From positions 124,001 through 188,000 of the forward strand of contig CAWUSA010000012.1 of assembly GCA_963925545.1 (NCBI GenBank): a DNA stretch of 64,000 nucleotides. The letters are read 5' to 3'. Source of the stretch: TMED14 sp963925545. Its GTDB lineage: Bacteria > Bacteroidota > Bacteroidia > Flavobacteriales > Schleiferiaceae. The position numbers and the translations under genes were made by a program. Positions 1-7,350 of the stretch are shown here, one piece after another (the first letter of the stretch is position 1; each line of letters starts with the position of its first letter). The notes beneath the pieces were generated by a model. It worked only from the letters and a program-made list of their open reading frames with translations, ran no database searches and was not told the origin of the DNA.

Positions 1-405
1 ATGGATATTCAGCGCGCAAAGCTGGTCAAACCTAAGCCCGTACCCACCTACCCTGAACACCTTGAACCCATGCTAGACTCCATTACTTTTGATCAATTCG
101 CCCCCTTAGATATCCGTGTTGCAACGGTTACCGCTGCAGAGGCTGTCCCCAAAGCAGATCGCTTGTTAAAGCTTACCCTGGATACAGGCCTTGATACCAG
201 GACAGTGCTTTCAGGTATTGCTGAACACTTCAGTCCAGAAGAAGTGGTTGGTAAAGAGGTTTGTGTGCTTGTTAACCTTGCACCAAGAAAGATCCGTGGG
301 ATTGAAAGCCAAGGCATGGTATTGATGGCTGAGGATGCAAAGTCGGGCAAACTCCGATTTGTTTCGCCGTCCGAATCGGTGGCCCCTGGCTCAAAGGTTT
401 CTTAA
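1..405 (+). CDS. metG: Methionyl-tRNA synthetase, C-terminal tRNA-binding domain (5' end outside window)
   Basis: The 134 visible residues match the C-terminal appendix of bacterial methionyl-tRNA synthetase. A short linker is followed from about residue 28 (ITFDQFAPLDIRVATV) by the OB-fold tRNA-binding domain, with the usual KADRLLKL and LAPRKIRGIESQGM segments. In MetG this domain dimerises the enzyme and helps capture tRNA-Met. The open frame begins at base 1, so the catalytic domain almost certainly lies upstream; the ATG at position 1 is probably internal. A stand-alone Trbp111/CsaA-type protein is possible but less likely because of the linker before the domain. It ends at a TAA shortly before an AT-rich lipoprotein gene. 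Confidence 0.85.
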   Translation: MDIQRAKLVKPKPVPTYPEHLEPMLDSITFDQFAPLDIRVATVTAAEAVPKADRLLKLTLDTGLDTRTVLSGIAEHFSPEEVVGKEVCVLVNLAPRKIRGIESQGMVLMAEDAKSGKLRFVSPSESVAPGSKVS

Positions 406-480
406 GTCAAAGATGTAATCTGGGTATTTTTTCCTTGGCATAGTAATTGTAAAATTACCAGAACAATTATAAAAAATGTG

Positions 481-801
481 ATGATGAAAATGAAATCATT
501 GAAGCTATTTATTCTTTTGGTTGCGTCGTCATTAATTTCTATCTCTTGTGAGAAATTTGGTGAAGCAACCCAAAATTGCATAGTAGTTGATGGACAAATT
601 GGAAAGCAGGGTGCCACAACATACCAGTACGGGACCCATACAATTGGAGATTATGTAATAAGAAGCAGTGTTTATGACCTTGATCAATTTATTAATGAAC
701 CTAATGTTCTTATTGAAGGATGTAGAATAAAGGGCTACCAAAACGGAGCAGTTGAAGGCGGGCCAGATTATTTAGAGGTTACATCCATAGCAGTACACTA
801 G
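481..801 (+). CDS. Small hypothetical lipoprotein
   Basis: A 106-residue protein opens with a short basic stretch, a hydrophobic helix (LFILLVASSLISIS) and a lipobox cysteine near residue 23, so it should be exported and lipidated. The remainder is small and polar, and no family was recognised. Several starts are possible (GTG 478, ATG 481, ATG 484, ATG 490); all keep the signal peptide. The gene is AT-rich compared with metG and the prohibitin gene nearby, which fits recent acquisition. It stands alone between metG and a tRNA-Arg gene. The call as a lipoprotein is firm from the signal peptide; the function is unknown. Confidence 0.6.
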   Translation: MMKMKSLKLFILLVASSLISISCEKFGEATQNCIVVDGQIGKQGATTYQYGTHTIGDYVIRSSVYDLDQFINEPNVLIEGCRIKGYQNGAVEGGPDYLEVTSIAVH

Positions 802-968
802 CTATACAAAGCTTTTATCTTTAAAAGAGGAAAAACTATTCCATGACATCTCGAAATTGAGCCATCAGCCTGCATGAAAAATGCTAATTGAAAGATAGCA
901 AAGCGCTTTCCCATGACAGGGAGGGAATATGAGTCTGTCAGGCTATATTCGCGTCGTCTTAATGACAC

Positions 969-1043
969 GGCCCCGTAGTTCAAGGGATAGAATAGCTGGT
1001 TCCTAACCCGTAGATGCAGGTTCGAGTCCTGCCGGGGCCACCA
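969..1043 (+). tRNA. tRNA-Arg (anticodon CCT)
   Basis: A full cloverleaf can be folded. The acceptor stem is GGCCCCG/CGGGGCC, the D arm is 978-993, the anticodon loop is TTCCTAA with CCT at 1002-1004, and the T arm is 1016-1032. The discriminator is A1040 and a genomic CCA is encoded at 1041-1043. The anticodon stem has one U-C mismatch (997/1009) and a G-U closing pair. It reads the rare arginine codon AGG. A strong palindromic terminator follows directly. Confidence 0.93.
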
Positions 1044-1072
1044 AAAGCAAACCCACTCAATTGAGTGGGTTT
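1035..1072 (+). repeat. Direct repeat copy 1 (tRNA 3' end plus terminator)
   Basis: This 38-nt segment, covering the last tRNA-Arg bases, its CCA and the terminator palindrome, is repeated at 1854-1891 with 35 of 38 bases identical. The mismatches are at 1037, 1047 and 1048. The two copies bracket the AT-rich oxidoreductase gene. The pattern resembles the end duplication left when DNA inserts at a tRNA 3' end, or a tandem tRNA duplication that later decayed. No integrase is present. Confidence 0.7.
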
Positions 1073-1073
1073 T
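1049..1073 (+). terminator. Palindromic terminator after tRNA-Arg(CCT)
   Basis: A perfect 24-base palindrome (12-base arms, right arm TTGAGTGGGTTT) spans 1049-1072 and is followed by one more T and a T/G-rich run. It starts 5 nt after the encoded CCA end and should terminate the tRNA transcript. Because it is symmetrical with A's and T's outside, it could act on both strands. An identical palindrome recurs at 1868-1891. Confidence 0.75.
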
Positions 1074-1103
1074 GTGTGTTAGTATTGCAAATAAATAAAA
1101 AGT

Positions 1104-1769
1104 ATGAAGAAGAGTGTTGCTGTATTGTTTGGTGGAACAGGATTGACTGGTAGCTGTCTTTTAGATCTACTCATTAAAGATTCTAGATTTGATAGTTTAA
1201 TTGTTGTAAGCAGAAAAAGTTTAACAATTAAGCATAAAAAAATCTCTAATAGAATTATTGATTTTTCGAACGCTAAAGAAATTGAAGATTGTATTGTTAG
1301 AGACTCTATTGTCTTTTCTTGTATTGGAACGACACAATCTCAAGTAAAAGGAGATAAAGAAAAGTACAAGGAAATTGATTTTGATATTACCCTTAATATT
1401 GCTCATGCTTGCAAGAAATTAAACGCTAAGAAATTTCTTTTTATCTCATCTGCTGGGGCTGACAGTTTAAGCTCAAATTTTTATTTAAAACTAAAAGGTG
1501 AAATTGAAGAGACGGTAATTAATGTAAATAACAACACTTTATTTATTTTCAAACCATCTCTGCTAATTGGGCAAAGAAAGGAACGACGCTTTTTTGAAGG
1601 TATTGGACAAATTCTAATGCCGTTATTTTCTTATATACTCTCCCCTTCTGTTAAGGCTGTGAAAGCTTCCACTGTTGCTAGTGCTATGATGAATTTTTCG
1701 AAATCTAACTTAATAGGTGTAAATACGATTGAAAATAAAGAAATACTTAATTATTCTCTTCACGCTTAG
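1104..1769 (+). CDS. TIP30/HTATIP2-like NAD(P)-binding oxidoreductase (atypical SDR)
   Basis: This 221-residue protein has an N-terminal Rossmann glycine motif, FGGTGLTGS (residues 9-17), then SRK as expected for NADPH preference. The segment ISSAGADSLSSNFYLKLKGE carries a Ser cluster and the Tyr-x3-Lys catalytic pair of short-chain dehydrogenases, in the arrangement seen in TIP30/HTATIP2-like atypical SDRs. Bacterial members are usually annotated as NAD(P)H-binding proteins with unknown substrate. The gene is strikingly AT-rich with A/T-ending codons, unlike its neighbours. It is the only gene between the two copies of the tRNA-end/terminator repeat, so recent transfer is likely. Family assignment is fairly firm; the substrate cannot be inferred. 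Confidence 0.8.
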   Translation: MKKSVAVLFGGTGLTGSCLLDLLIKDSRFDSLIVVSRKSLTIKHKKISNRIIDFSNAKEIEDCIVRDSIVFSCIGTTQSQVKGDKEKYKEIDFDITLNIAHACKKLNAKKFLFISSAGADSLSSNFYLKLKGEIEETVINVNNNTLFIFKPSLLIGQRKERRFFEGIGQILMPLFSYILSPSVKAVKASTVASAMMNFSKSNLIGVNTIENKEILNYSLHA

Positions 1770-1844
1770 CTCGTCCATCCTTTTATATTTTAGTTTGAAT
1801 TATTCTTTTTGGAAAGAGATAATTTTCAAAAAAAATCGAAATAA

Positions 1845-1862
1845 GGACCGATAGGTCCACCA
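1845..1862 (+). other. Collapsed tRNA-like acceptor minihelix ending in A-CCA
   Basis: The sequence folds as GGACC-GATA-GGTCC (5-bp stem, 4-nt loop, 1845-1858) followed by A1859 and CCA 1860-1862. This is the geometry of a tRNA acceptor stem with discriminator and CCA but without the D, anticodon and T arms. Four A's and the same terminator palindrome used by the upstream tRNA-Arg follow. It may be the remnant of a duplicated tRNA after internal deletion. Whether it is transcribed is unknown. Confidence 0.4.
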
Positions 1863-1891
1863 AAAATAAACCCACTCAATTGAGTGGGTTT
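1854..1891 (+). repeat. Direct repeat copy 2 (tRNA-end-like CCA plus terminator)
   Basis: Second copy of the 38-nt repeat seen at 1035-1072, lying 85 nt after the stop of the oxidoreductase gene. It retains the CCACCAAAA junction and the full palindrome, but the tRNA body upstream is missing. Confidence 0.7.
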
Positions 1892-1895
1892 ATTT
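1868..1895. terminator. Palindromic bidirectional terminator
   Basis: The 24-base palindrome at 1868-1891 is the same as that after tRNA-Arg(CCT) and is followed by ATTTT. It lies between the plus-strand oxidoreductase gene and the 3' end of the minus-strand prohibitin gene, so it can stop transcription from both sides. Confidence 0.7.
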
Positions 1896-1967
1896 TATTA
1901 ATGATCGAAAGACACTCGTCAAAGAGTTGACCGGGTATTTCCCAGCTTTTGCATTAAGTACTAAACT

Positions 1968-2789
1968 TTACTTGTCGCCACCCAAGATGATGGGTAGGCC
2001 AGAATCACCTGCGCCAATGATGACGACCTTGGTGTTCGGTGACTCAGCTAGCTCTCTGGTTGCCTCAATGCCCTTCCATTTTAGGAGGTCTGAATTGATG
2101 CCTTTAGATACGATTGTTTGGAAATCGTAGATGCCTTTAGCTTCAATGCTTTTACGCTCTGCTTCCTTGCGCTCTTTTGCAATACGGAACTCATATTCCT
2201 GGCTGATTTGTTCTTGCTTGAGCTTACCTTCAATGGCTGTTTTGATTGTAGCAGGCAGCATGACTGAACGAATCAATAAGGCATCAAGGAAGATAAAGTT
2301 TGCCTCAAGGTTCGCAGATGTCATGTCAAAAATCTCTTGCTGAATGGCCTCGCGTTTAGAGCTGTACAGCTCTTCTGGCGTGTACTTGCCAATGACTTTT
2401 CTTGTTGCAGAACGCACCTCGGGAATAATGATGGTTCTTGCGTAGTTGGGACCAACTTGGTTGTGTAAGTAGCCCACTTTGTCCAAAACTGGACGGTAAC
2501 GGGTTGATTCATCAATCATGATTTCCAATCCATTATTTGACAAGACTTCCATGGTTTCGTTGGCTTCTTGTTTCTTCACATTATAGATGGTGATTTTGTC
2601 CCAGGGGGCTTTCACGTGGAATCCCTCATTGTAAATAGTTTCTACATCTTGACCACCGCTGAACTGGTGAAAGATGGTTCCCCGCTCACCGTTGCCGATA
2701 GTGAAGAACAATGAACTGCTGAGACCTAAAAATATCAGACCGCCGAATACGAGGGTCAGAAGGGTGATGACTTTACGTGGGTTTTCCAT
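1968..2789 (-). CDS. Prohibitin/SPFH-domain membrane protein
   Basis: This 273-residue protein has one N-terminal membrane helix (about residues 8-30), then an SPFH/band-7 domain with the prohibitin hallmark GERGTIFHQFSG and the later segments EGFHVKAPW and ALLIRSVMLP. A charged helical region (KERKEAERKSIEAKG, about 205-220) should form a coiled coil, and the tail is small and glycine-rich. Prohibitin-type SPFH proteins build large rings at the inner membrane and are linked to membrane-protease control; that role is inferred from the family. The likely start is ATG at 2789, preceded four bases upstream by TAACTTCG (2801-2794), a near match to the Bacteroidota -7 box. Confidence 0.9.
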   Translation of the reverse strand: MENPRKVITLLTLVFGGLIFLGLSSSLFFTIGNGERGTIFHQFSGGQDVETIYNEGFHVKAPWDKITIYNVKKQEANETMEVLSNNGLEIMIDESTRYRPVLDKVGYLHNQVGPNYARTIIIPEVRSATRKVIGKYTPEELYSSKREAIQQEIFDMTSANLEANFIFLDALLIRSVMLPATIKTAIEGKLKQEQISQEYEFRIAKERKEAERKSIEAKGIYDFQTIVSKGINSDLLKWKGIEATRELAESPNTKVVIIGAGDSGLPIILGGDK

Positions 2790-2798
2790 GTGCCGAAG

Positions 2799-3350
2799 TT
2801 AGTGCAAGTTTAAGCCCCCTTGGTAGGCCTGAATATTTTCCACCAAGGCATCAGCTAGGTCGTTGGGCACAGGGAAGGAAAGGATGTAATGTGCAATCCG
2901 CCACTGGCCATCATTGCCTTGGATGACCACGCCAGAGCCCCGGCATTCTCCCATGTGATCGGAATCCAGGACTTCATCGAACCACCCAACGGATCCGTGC
3001 ATATTGACGTGACGTGTTCGAGGGACAAAGGTCCAGGCAGATTCACCTTGGAAGAAGCGATGACTCCACTGCGCAAATTCCAAGGTGGTCCAACGTTCAC
3101 TGGCATCGGTTCCCATGAAGATGGATGCGTCATTGTGCATGCTTGAGAAATAGGTCATTGAATCTGCATCGCTGGCTGCTTGGTGCCAGTTGTCGACGAG
3201 GGCATTGATGCTGGCAGTGATAACCATGTCAACGTCATCGCCGCGGGAGCTAGTATTGTCAATGGGTTGGCAGGCGGTGATTGTTATTGCTAGACTGAAC
3301 AGGATCATCCAAGGAGTTTGCATAGTTGTGGGTGTTATGATTGGCTTCAA
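2799..3350 (-). CDS. SnoaL/NTF2-like lipoprotein
   Basis: A 183-residue protein with a lipoprotein signal ending ITITAC; the lipidated Cys is residue 27 from the first ATG, or residue 18 if the ATG at 3323 is used, which gives a more ordinary signal peptide. The mature part looks like a SnoaL/NTF2 cone fold: a helical start (ALVDNWHQAASD), then HNDASIFMGTDASERW, the aromatic middle QWSHRFFQG, and the final sheet QWRIAHYILSFPVP. Periplasmic SnoaL-like lipoproteins are common in Bacteroidota, and most have no assigned substrate. It lies 9 bp upstream of the prohibitin gene on the same strand, so the two may be co-transcribed. Confidence 0.75.
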   Translation of the reverse strand: MKPIITPTTMQTPWMILFSLAITITACQPIDNTSSRGDDVDMVITASINALVDNWHQAASDADSMTYFSSMHNDASIFMGTDASERWTTLEFAQWSHRFFQGESAWTFVPRTRHVNMHGSVGWFDEVLDSDHMGECRGSGVVIQGNDGQWRIAHYILSFPVPNDLADALVENIQAYQGGLNLH

Positions 3351-3370
3351 TTTTGACCTAAGTTAGCGCC

Positions 3371-4210
3371 ATGAGAAAGATTATGGCACTTGTGTTCATG
3401 CTAACCTTGATTCAGTGCACTCGTCAAACATCTGTTGTTCAAGTCATGAGTCATGGCGGCATAGAGCGAGAGTACCTCTACCATGCTAAAGAGGACTTGC
3501 CAGTCAATGCGCCTCTTGTGATGGTTTTGCATGGATTCATGGGCGATGCAAGGGGTCTGCAGTCCTACACAGGAATGAACCAGATAGCTGATGAGAATGG
3601 TTTTGCAGTCGTGTACCCCTCTGGCACCCATACCCCTCAGGGAGATAGTTATTGGAATGCAAACTTGCTGTATCCGCCGGTGGATGATGTAGGTTTCCTA
3701 ACCACATTGGTCCAATTCTTACAAGTTAAACACGACCTCAATCCACAAAGAACCTTTGTATGCGGTATGTCTAACGGCGGATTCATGAGCTATACTTTAG
3801 CCTGTCAATCCTCGGAGGTTTTCCGCGCCATGGCATCAGTTACGGGCACCATGTCAGGAGGAGATTGGGCATCATGCCAGCCCACAAGGCCAATCCCGGT
3901 GCTTCAGATTACGGGCATCAGTGACAATATCGTGCCGCTCGATGGCAGTCTGGCCTCTGCTTATGGATTTAGCGGAGCGCCTCACCAAGATAGCATCATG
4001 CAGATGTGGGCAAGTCTTAATGGCTGTACAGCCAGGGACTCTAGTTTCATTCCTAACTCAACACACGCCATCACTTTCAAGGGCGCAAGCAATGGCCATG
4101 AGGTGTGGCATTACACGATTGAAGACATGGGTCATGAGTGGCCTGGAGCCTATTACCCCTACGGGACTGTTGCAAGTGAGGTTATTTGGGATTTTTTCAG
4201 TCGCTATTGA
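3371..4210 (+). CDS. Lipoprotein esterase of the PHB-depolymerase/LpqC family
   Basis: A 279-residue alpha/beta hydrolase with a lipoprotein signal (Cys16 in LTLIQC). The strand-turn LHGFMGD (54-59) gives the oxyanion hole, GMSNGG (132-137) holds nucleophile Ser134, GISDNIVP places the acid at about Asp185, and MGHEWPG places the histidine at about 255. This arrangement and the conserved WPG after the histidine are typical of the LpqC/poly(3-hydroxybutyrate) depolymerase group, whose members often act as feruloyl or acetyl xylan esterases. Being a lipoprotein, it probably acts at the outer membrane or cell surface on polysaccharide esters. The true substrate cannot be told from sequence. It is divergent from the SnoaL lipoprotein gene. 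Confidence 0.85.
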   Translation: MRKIMALVFMLTLIQCTRQTSVVQVMSHGGIEREYLYHAKEDLPVNAPLVMVLHGFMGDARGLQSYTGMNQIADENGFAVVYPSGTHTPQGDSYWNANLLYPPVDDVGFLTTLVQFLQVKHDLNPQRTFVCGMSNGGFMSYTLACQSSEVFRAMASVTGTMSGGDWASCQPTRPIPVLQITGISDNIVPLDGSLASAYGFSGAPHQDSIMQMWASLNGCTARDSSFIPNSTHAITFKGASNGHEVWHYTIEDMGHEWPGAYYPYGTVASEVIWDFFSRY

Positions 4211-4252
4211 CCGTTCATCCGTCCGGACTGCCTTATTTTTGCGCCACAAATT

Positions 4253-4324
4253 GGCCCCGTAGTACAATGGATAGTATATAGGTTTCCGGAACCTGAGATC
4301 TAGGTTCGATTCCTAGCGGGGCCA
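4253..4324 (+). tRNA. tRNA-Arg (anticodon CCG)
   Basis: The cloverleaf has acceptor stem GGCCCCG/CGGGGCC, anticodon loop TTCCGGA with CCG at 4286-4288, T-arm loop TTCGATT and discriminator A4324. No CCA is encoded, unlike the tRNA-Arg at 969. It decodes CGG. Its acceptor stem is identical to that of tRNA-Arg(CCT) 3.3 kb upstream, suggesting common ancestry. Confidence 0.93.
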
Positions 4325-4412
4325 CTACATGCAACAACTGTGAGAGCGTTGTCCTTTCATATGCAGGACACCAAAAAGGCAAACTTTCAACGCCATGCCT
4401 TAAATTCGTTGC

Positions 4413-5405
4413 ATGCCTCAGGCCATCTTGAACCCATCCCCGATATTTATCCTTGGTTGCCACAAGTCTGGCACCAGCTTGATGCGTTCCTTGCTAGATG
4501 GCCATCCGGACTTGAAGGTTATTCCCTTTGAGAGCCATGTGATGGCATTGATGGGTAAGCAAGTGCTGTACGATTACCGAAAGCAGGAGGCGATGCCTCA
4601 AGCAGACTTCAAAGCCAATTTGCTTCAACTGTTAAGGCAGTATGCATCATCCAAGGACCGAACGGCTGATGCCATGCTTAGTGATGACATGGACGTCATC
4701 TCAGCTCAACAATTTATTGCATCTGCCAATCAACCAACTGATGTTAAGGAGGCTTTTCAGTTGATTGTTGACTGTCTGCCACATGTGTTCCCGCAAGGGG
4801 AATTTACTCAAGAGCCGAGTAGATTGGTTGAGAAGTCGGTGGAGCATCATGGGTTCATTGACGAATTAAATCTGGCTTTCCCTGATGCACAGTTCATACA
4901 CCTGATCAGAAACCCATACGCCAATGTGGTTGGTTTGAGGAAATTTAAGGCAAAGATCCAGGGCTACCCGCTTTTCCATAGGGTGATGAGTTCGATTCAG
5001 TCCAGCATGGATGTTGCCATGGATCAAGGTATCAGCAAGAACAAAAACCATCATGTGATCCGCCATGAGGACCTTGTTCAGCGCCCTGAGCAAACCATGC
5101 AAGCCTTAGCTAAGGCTGTCAATCTTTCTTGGGATGAGTGCCTGTTAAGTCCATCTGTGATGGCGGAGCCATGGTCTGGCAACAGCAGCCATGGCCAAAC
5201 AAAAGGCATTGATGCATCCAAGGTTGATGCGTGGCAGACACAGATTCATGCCTTTGAGTCATGGCAGGTGAACAGAAAGCTTAATCAACAACGAAAGGCG
5301 TTCAACTACCCCAGGTTTCAGCTAAGGGGCTTTGCTTTAAGCAAGGTCCAGGGGGAACCTTGGTCCAGGTTTGTGTACAACCGATTGAGGTCGTTGATCG
5401 GCTGA
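4413..5405 (+). CDS. Sulfotransferase family protein
   Basis: This 330-residue protein has the 5'-phosphosulfate loop CHKSGTSLMRSLLDGHP (from residue 16), with the catalytic Lys and Ser-Gly-Thr-Ser P-loop of PAPS-dependent sulfotransferases. The 3'-phosphate motif follows around residues 162-175 (IHLIRNPYANVVGL), and EKSVEHH lies just before it. It would transfer sulfate from PAPS to a carbohydrate, lipid or protein acceptor. No signal peptide or membrane helix is seen, so it should be cytosolic. The ATG at 4413 lies 88 bases after a tRNA-Arg gene, and no partner gene indicates the acceptor. A role in capsule or sulfolipid decoration is only inference. Confidence 0.85.
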   Translation: MPQAILNPSPIFILGCHKSGTSLMRSLLDGHPDLKVIPFESHVMALMGKQVLYDYRKQEAMPQADFKANLLQLLRQYASSKDRTADAMLSDDMDVISAQQFIASANQPTDVKEAFQLIVDCLPHVFPQGEFTQEPSRLVEKSVEHHGFIDELNLAFPDAQFIHLIRNPYANVVGLRKFKAKIQGYPLFHRVMSSIQSSMDVAMDQGISKNKNHHVIRHEDLVQRPEQTMQALAKAVNLSWDECLLSPSVMAEPWSGNSSHGQTKGIDASKVDAWQTQIHAFESWQVNRKLNQQRKAFNYPRFQLRGFALSKVQGEPWSRFVYNRLRSLIG

Positions 5406-5436
5406 GACGATCAAGCAATGCGAGACGGAAAGGTGG

Positions 5437-5805
5437 TCAGACTGAAGGCTCAGTCTTCTCAAGTGTCTCAATGCGAGACTTACAGTCATTCAGTTCAGAT
5501 GTCACTTGTTCCAAGGATGCATTAGCACTACGGGCCTTGCTTTCTGCATGGCTTGCACGCTGGTTGGCAGCTTGGAGCTCAGTCTTCACTTTTTTCAGAT
5601 CCTGTTCCATGCTGTACAGGTCTTTTTGGTCCATGTTCTGTGTCCAGAAGCTGTAAAGGGCATAGCAGGCGATGGCTGCAATAGCCAGCAAGCGAAATAA
5701 ATCACCGTAGGAATGGAAAGATGGAATGAGTAGCGTTGCACCATAGCCTAACAAGACAATGGCTCCAGCGCCTAAAATGATGCGTTCAACGAGGTTTGAT
5801 TTCAT
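5437..5805 (-). CDS. Small two-helix membrane protein with C-terminal coiled coil
   Basis: A 122-residue protein of unknown family. Two hydrophobic segments (about residues 8-28 and 36-53, the latter AIAAIACYALYSF) are followed by an acidic/basic helical tail from about residue 60 to 115, with heptad-like spacing of Leu and Ala (SMEQDLKKVKTELQAANQRA). The likely topology is a membrane hairpin with a cytoplasmic coiled coil, which suggests a scaffolding or protein-protein role. It converges with the sulfotransferase gene and diverges from the sugar porter gene. Function not recognised. Confidence 0.7.
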   Translation of the reverse strand: MKSNLVERIILGAGAIVLLGYGATLLIPSFHSYGDLFRLLAIAAIACYALYSFWTQNMDQKDLYSMEQDLKKVKTELQAANQRASHAESKARSANASLEQVTSELNDCKSRIETLEKTEPSV

Positions 5806-5911
5806 GGGTCCGTATTAAGTCTTGAAAGTATGAAATTGTTCTTAATATCAGGCCATGGCTTTTTTATGCGACCTTAGGCCCTGAAATTTCAATCATCGAT
5901 ACGCTTTCCTT

Positions 5912-7243
5912 ATGAATCAAGTCTTGCGCTGGTCACTGCTCGTGGCTCTGTCCGGTTTCCTTTTTGGTTTTGATACGGTGGTCATCAGTGGCGCCAATGA
6001 GCCAATCAAAGAACTCTGGGGTACGTCCGGATGGTTTCACGGCACCTTCATCATGTCAATGGCTTTATGGGGGACTGTCATTGGTGCACTCTTTGGCGGC
6101 AGGCCTTCAGATGCCTGGGGCAGGAAAAGAACCTTGTGGTGGATTGGCTTGCTCTTTTTCATCTCTGCAGTGGGCTCTGCATTGGCATGGGACCCCTATG
6201 CTTTTTCGTTTTTCCGATTCATTGGTGGGCTTGCAGTGGGCGCTAGCTCAGTGACGGCACCGACCTATATTTCTGAGATTTCTAATGCAAAGAACAGGGG
6301 CCGTTTTGTTGCCTTGTATCAGTTCATGCTGGTATTTGGTATCCTCGTTGCCTACATCAGTAACTACTTGTTGGATGGCATAGGCGGTGACTTAGACTGG
6401 CGTTGGATGATGGGCGTGGAGGCGATTCCAGCCCTTGCTTTCACGATTTGGCTAAGGCAAGTTCCGGAAAGTCCAAGGTGGTTGGCTTTGTTCAAGAAAG
6501 AGACAAATGAAGCAAAAGCTATCCTCAGTGAGATTGCTGACACAAAAGAGGAGGCAGATGACCTTTTGATCGACATATTAAAGGCTGAGAAGCAATCCGG
6601 AAAGGGAAGTGTGCTCTTCAGTAAGAAGTACAAGAAGCCTCTGATGTTGGCCTTTCTTCTAGCGATGTTCAATCAGCTATCGGGCATCAACTTTATTCTG
6701 TATTACGCCCCTGAAATTCTTGAGAATGCCGGCTTTGGCGGGTCGGAATCTTTGTTGTCAACGGTTGCAATTGGTGTAACCAACTTGCTGTTCACCATCG
6801 TTGGCATGAGTTTGATTGATCTGGCAGGCAGAAAGCAGTTGATGATCATTGGGTCGATCGGCTACATCCTGTCTCTAGCCATGGTGTCCTATGGATTTTA
6901 CACAGGTGCAAGTCCACTTTTCAATCTAACCTTTATTCTCACGTTCATTGCGTCTCACGCTATTGGACAAGGGGCGGTGATATGGGTCTTTATTGCCGAG
7001 ATATTTCCGAACAATGTCAGGGCCAATGGCCAAGCATGGGGGTCTGGAACACATTGGGTTTTTGCGGCGTTGATCACCCTGTTTGGTGCAGTAGTTAATG
7101 ATGCATTCCCCAGCGGATGGGGCATTTTTGCTTTCTTCTCAGGATTCATGGTTCTGCAACTCCTCTTTGTGATTTTCTTGATGCCTGAGACAAAGGGAAG
7201 AAGCCTTGAGGACATCGAGAAGGAGATGGTGGGAGAAGATTGA
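5912..7243 (+). CDS. MFS sugar porter (XylE/GLUT family sugar:H+ symporter)
   Basis: This 443-residue, 12-helix major facilitator carries all sugar-porter signatures: GFLFGFDTVVISGA in helix 1, the GRPSDAWGRK loop (63-72), RGRFVALYQ (129-137), PESPRWL (185-191), QLSGIN plus YYAPEI in helix 7 (255-269), DLAGRK, and PETKGRS near the C terminus. QLSGIN is the substrate-contact motif of XylE/GLUT-type carriers, so it imports a hexose or pentose, probably with protons. It sits alone after a small membrane-protein gene and before an AT-rich gene pair. The exact sugar cannot be called. Confidence 0.9.
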   Translation: MNQVLRWSLLVALSGFLFGFDTVVISGANEPIKELWGTSGWFHGTFIMSMALWGTVIGALFGGRPSDAWGRKRTLWWIGLLFFISAVGSALAWDPYAFSFFRFIGGLAVGASSVTAPTYISEISNAKNRGRFVALYQFMLVFGILVAYISNYLLDGIGGDLDWRWMMGVEAIPALAFTIWLRQVPESPRWLALFKKETNEAKAILSEIADTKEEADDLLIDILKAEKQSGKGSVLFSKKYKKPLMLAFLLAMFNQLSGINFILYYAPEILENAGFGGSESLLSTVAIGVTNLLFTIVGMSLIDLAGRKQLMIIGSIGYILSLAMVSYGFYTGASPLFNLTFILTFIASHAIGQGAVIWVFIAEIFPNNVRANGQAWGSGTHWVFAALITLFGAVVNDAFPSGWGIFAFFSGFMVLQLLFVIFLMPETKGRSLEDIEKEMVGED

Positions 7244-7350
7244 TTAGTGAATTTTTGGTATCCCAGGAATTGAGCAACTGTTGTTGTATTAGAACCTTGA
7301 ATGCACGAAGTTTACGCCTTCTAATTTGTTAACTAACTAAGATTTAAGCT

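Noticed and set aside
798..983. Minus-strand 61-codon frame before tRNA-Arg(CCT)
   Set aside because: It overlaps the tRNA 5' end, has no recognisable features, and looks like a chance frame.
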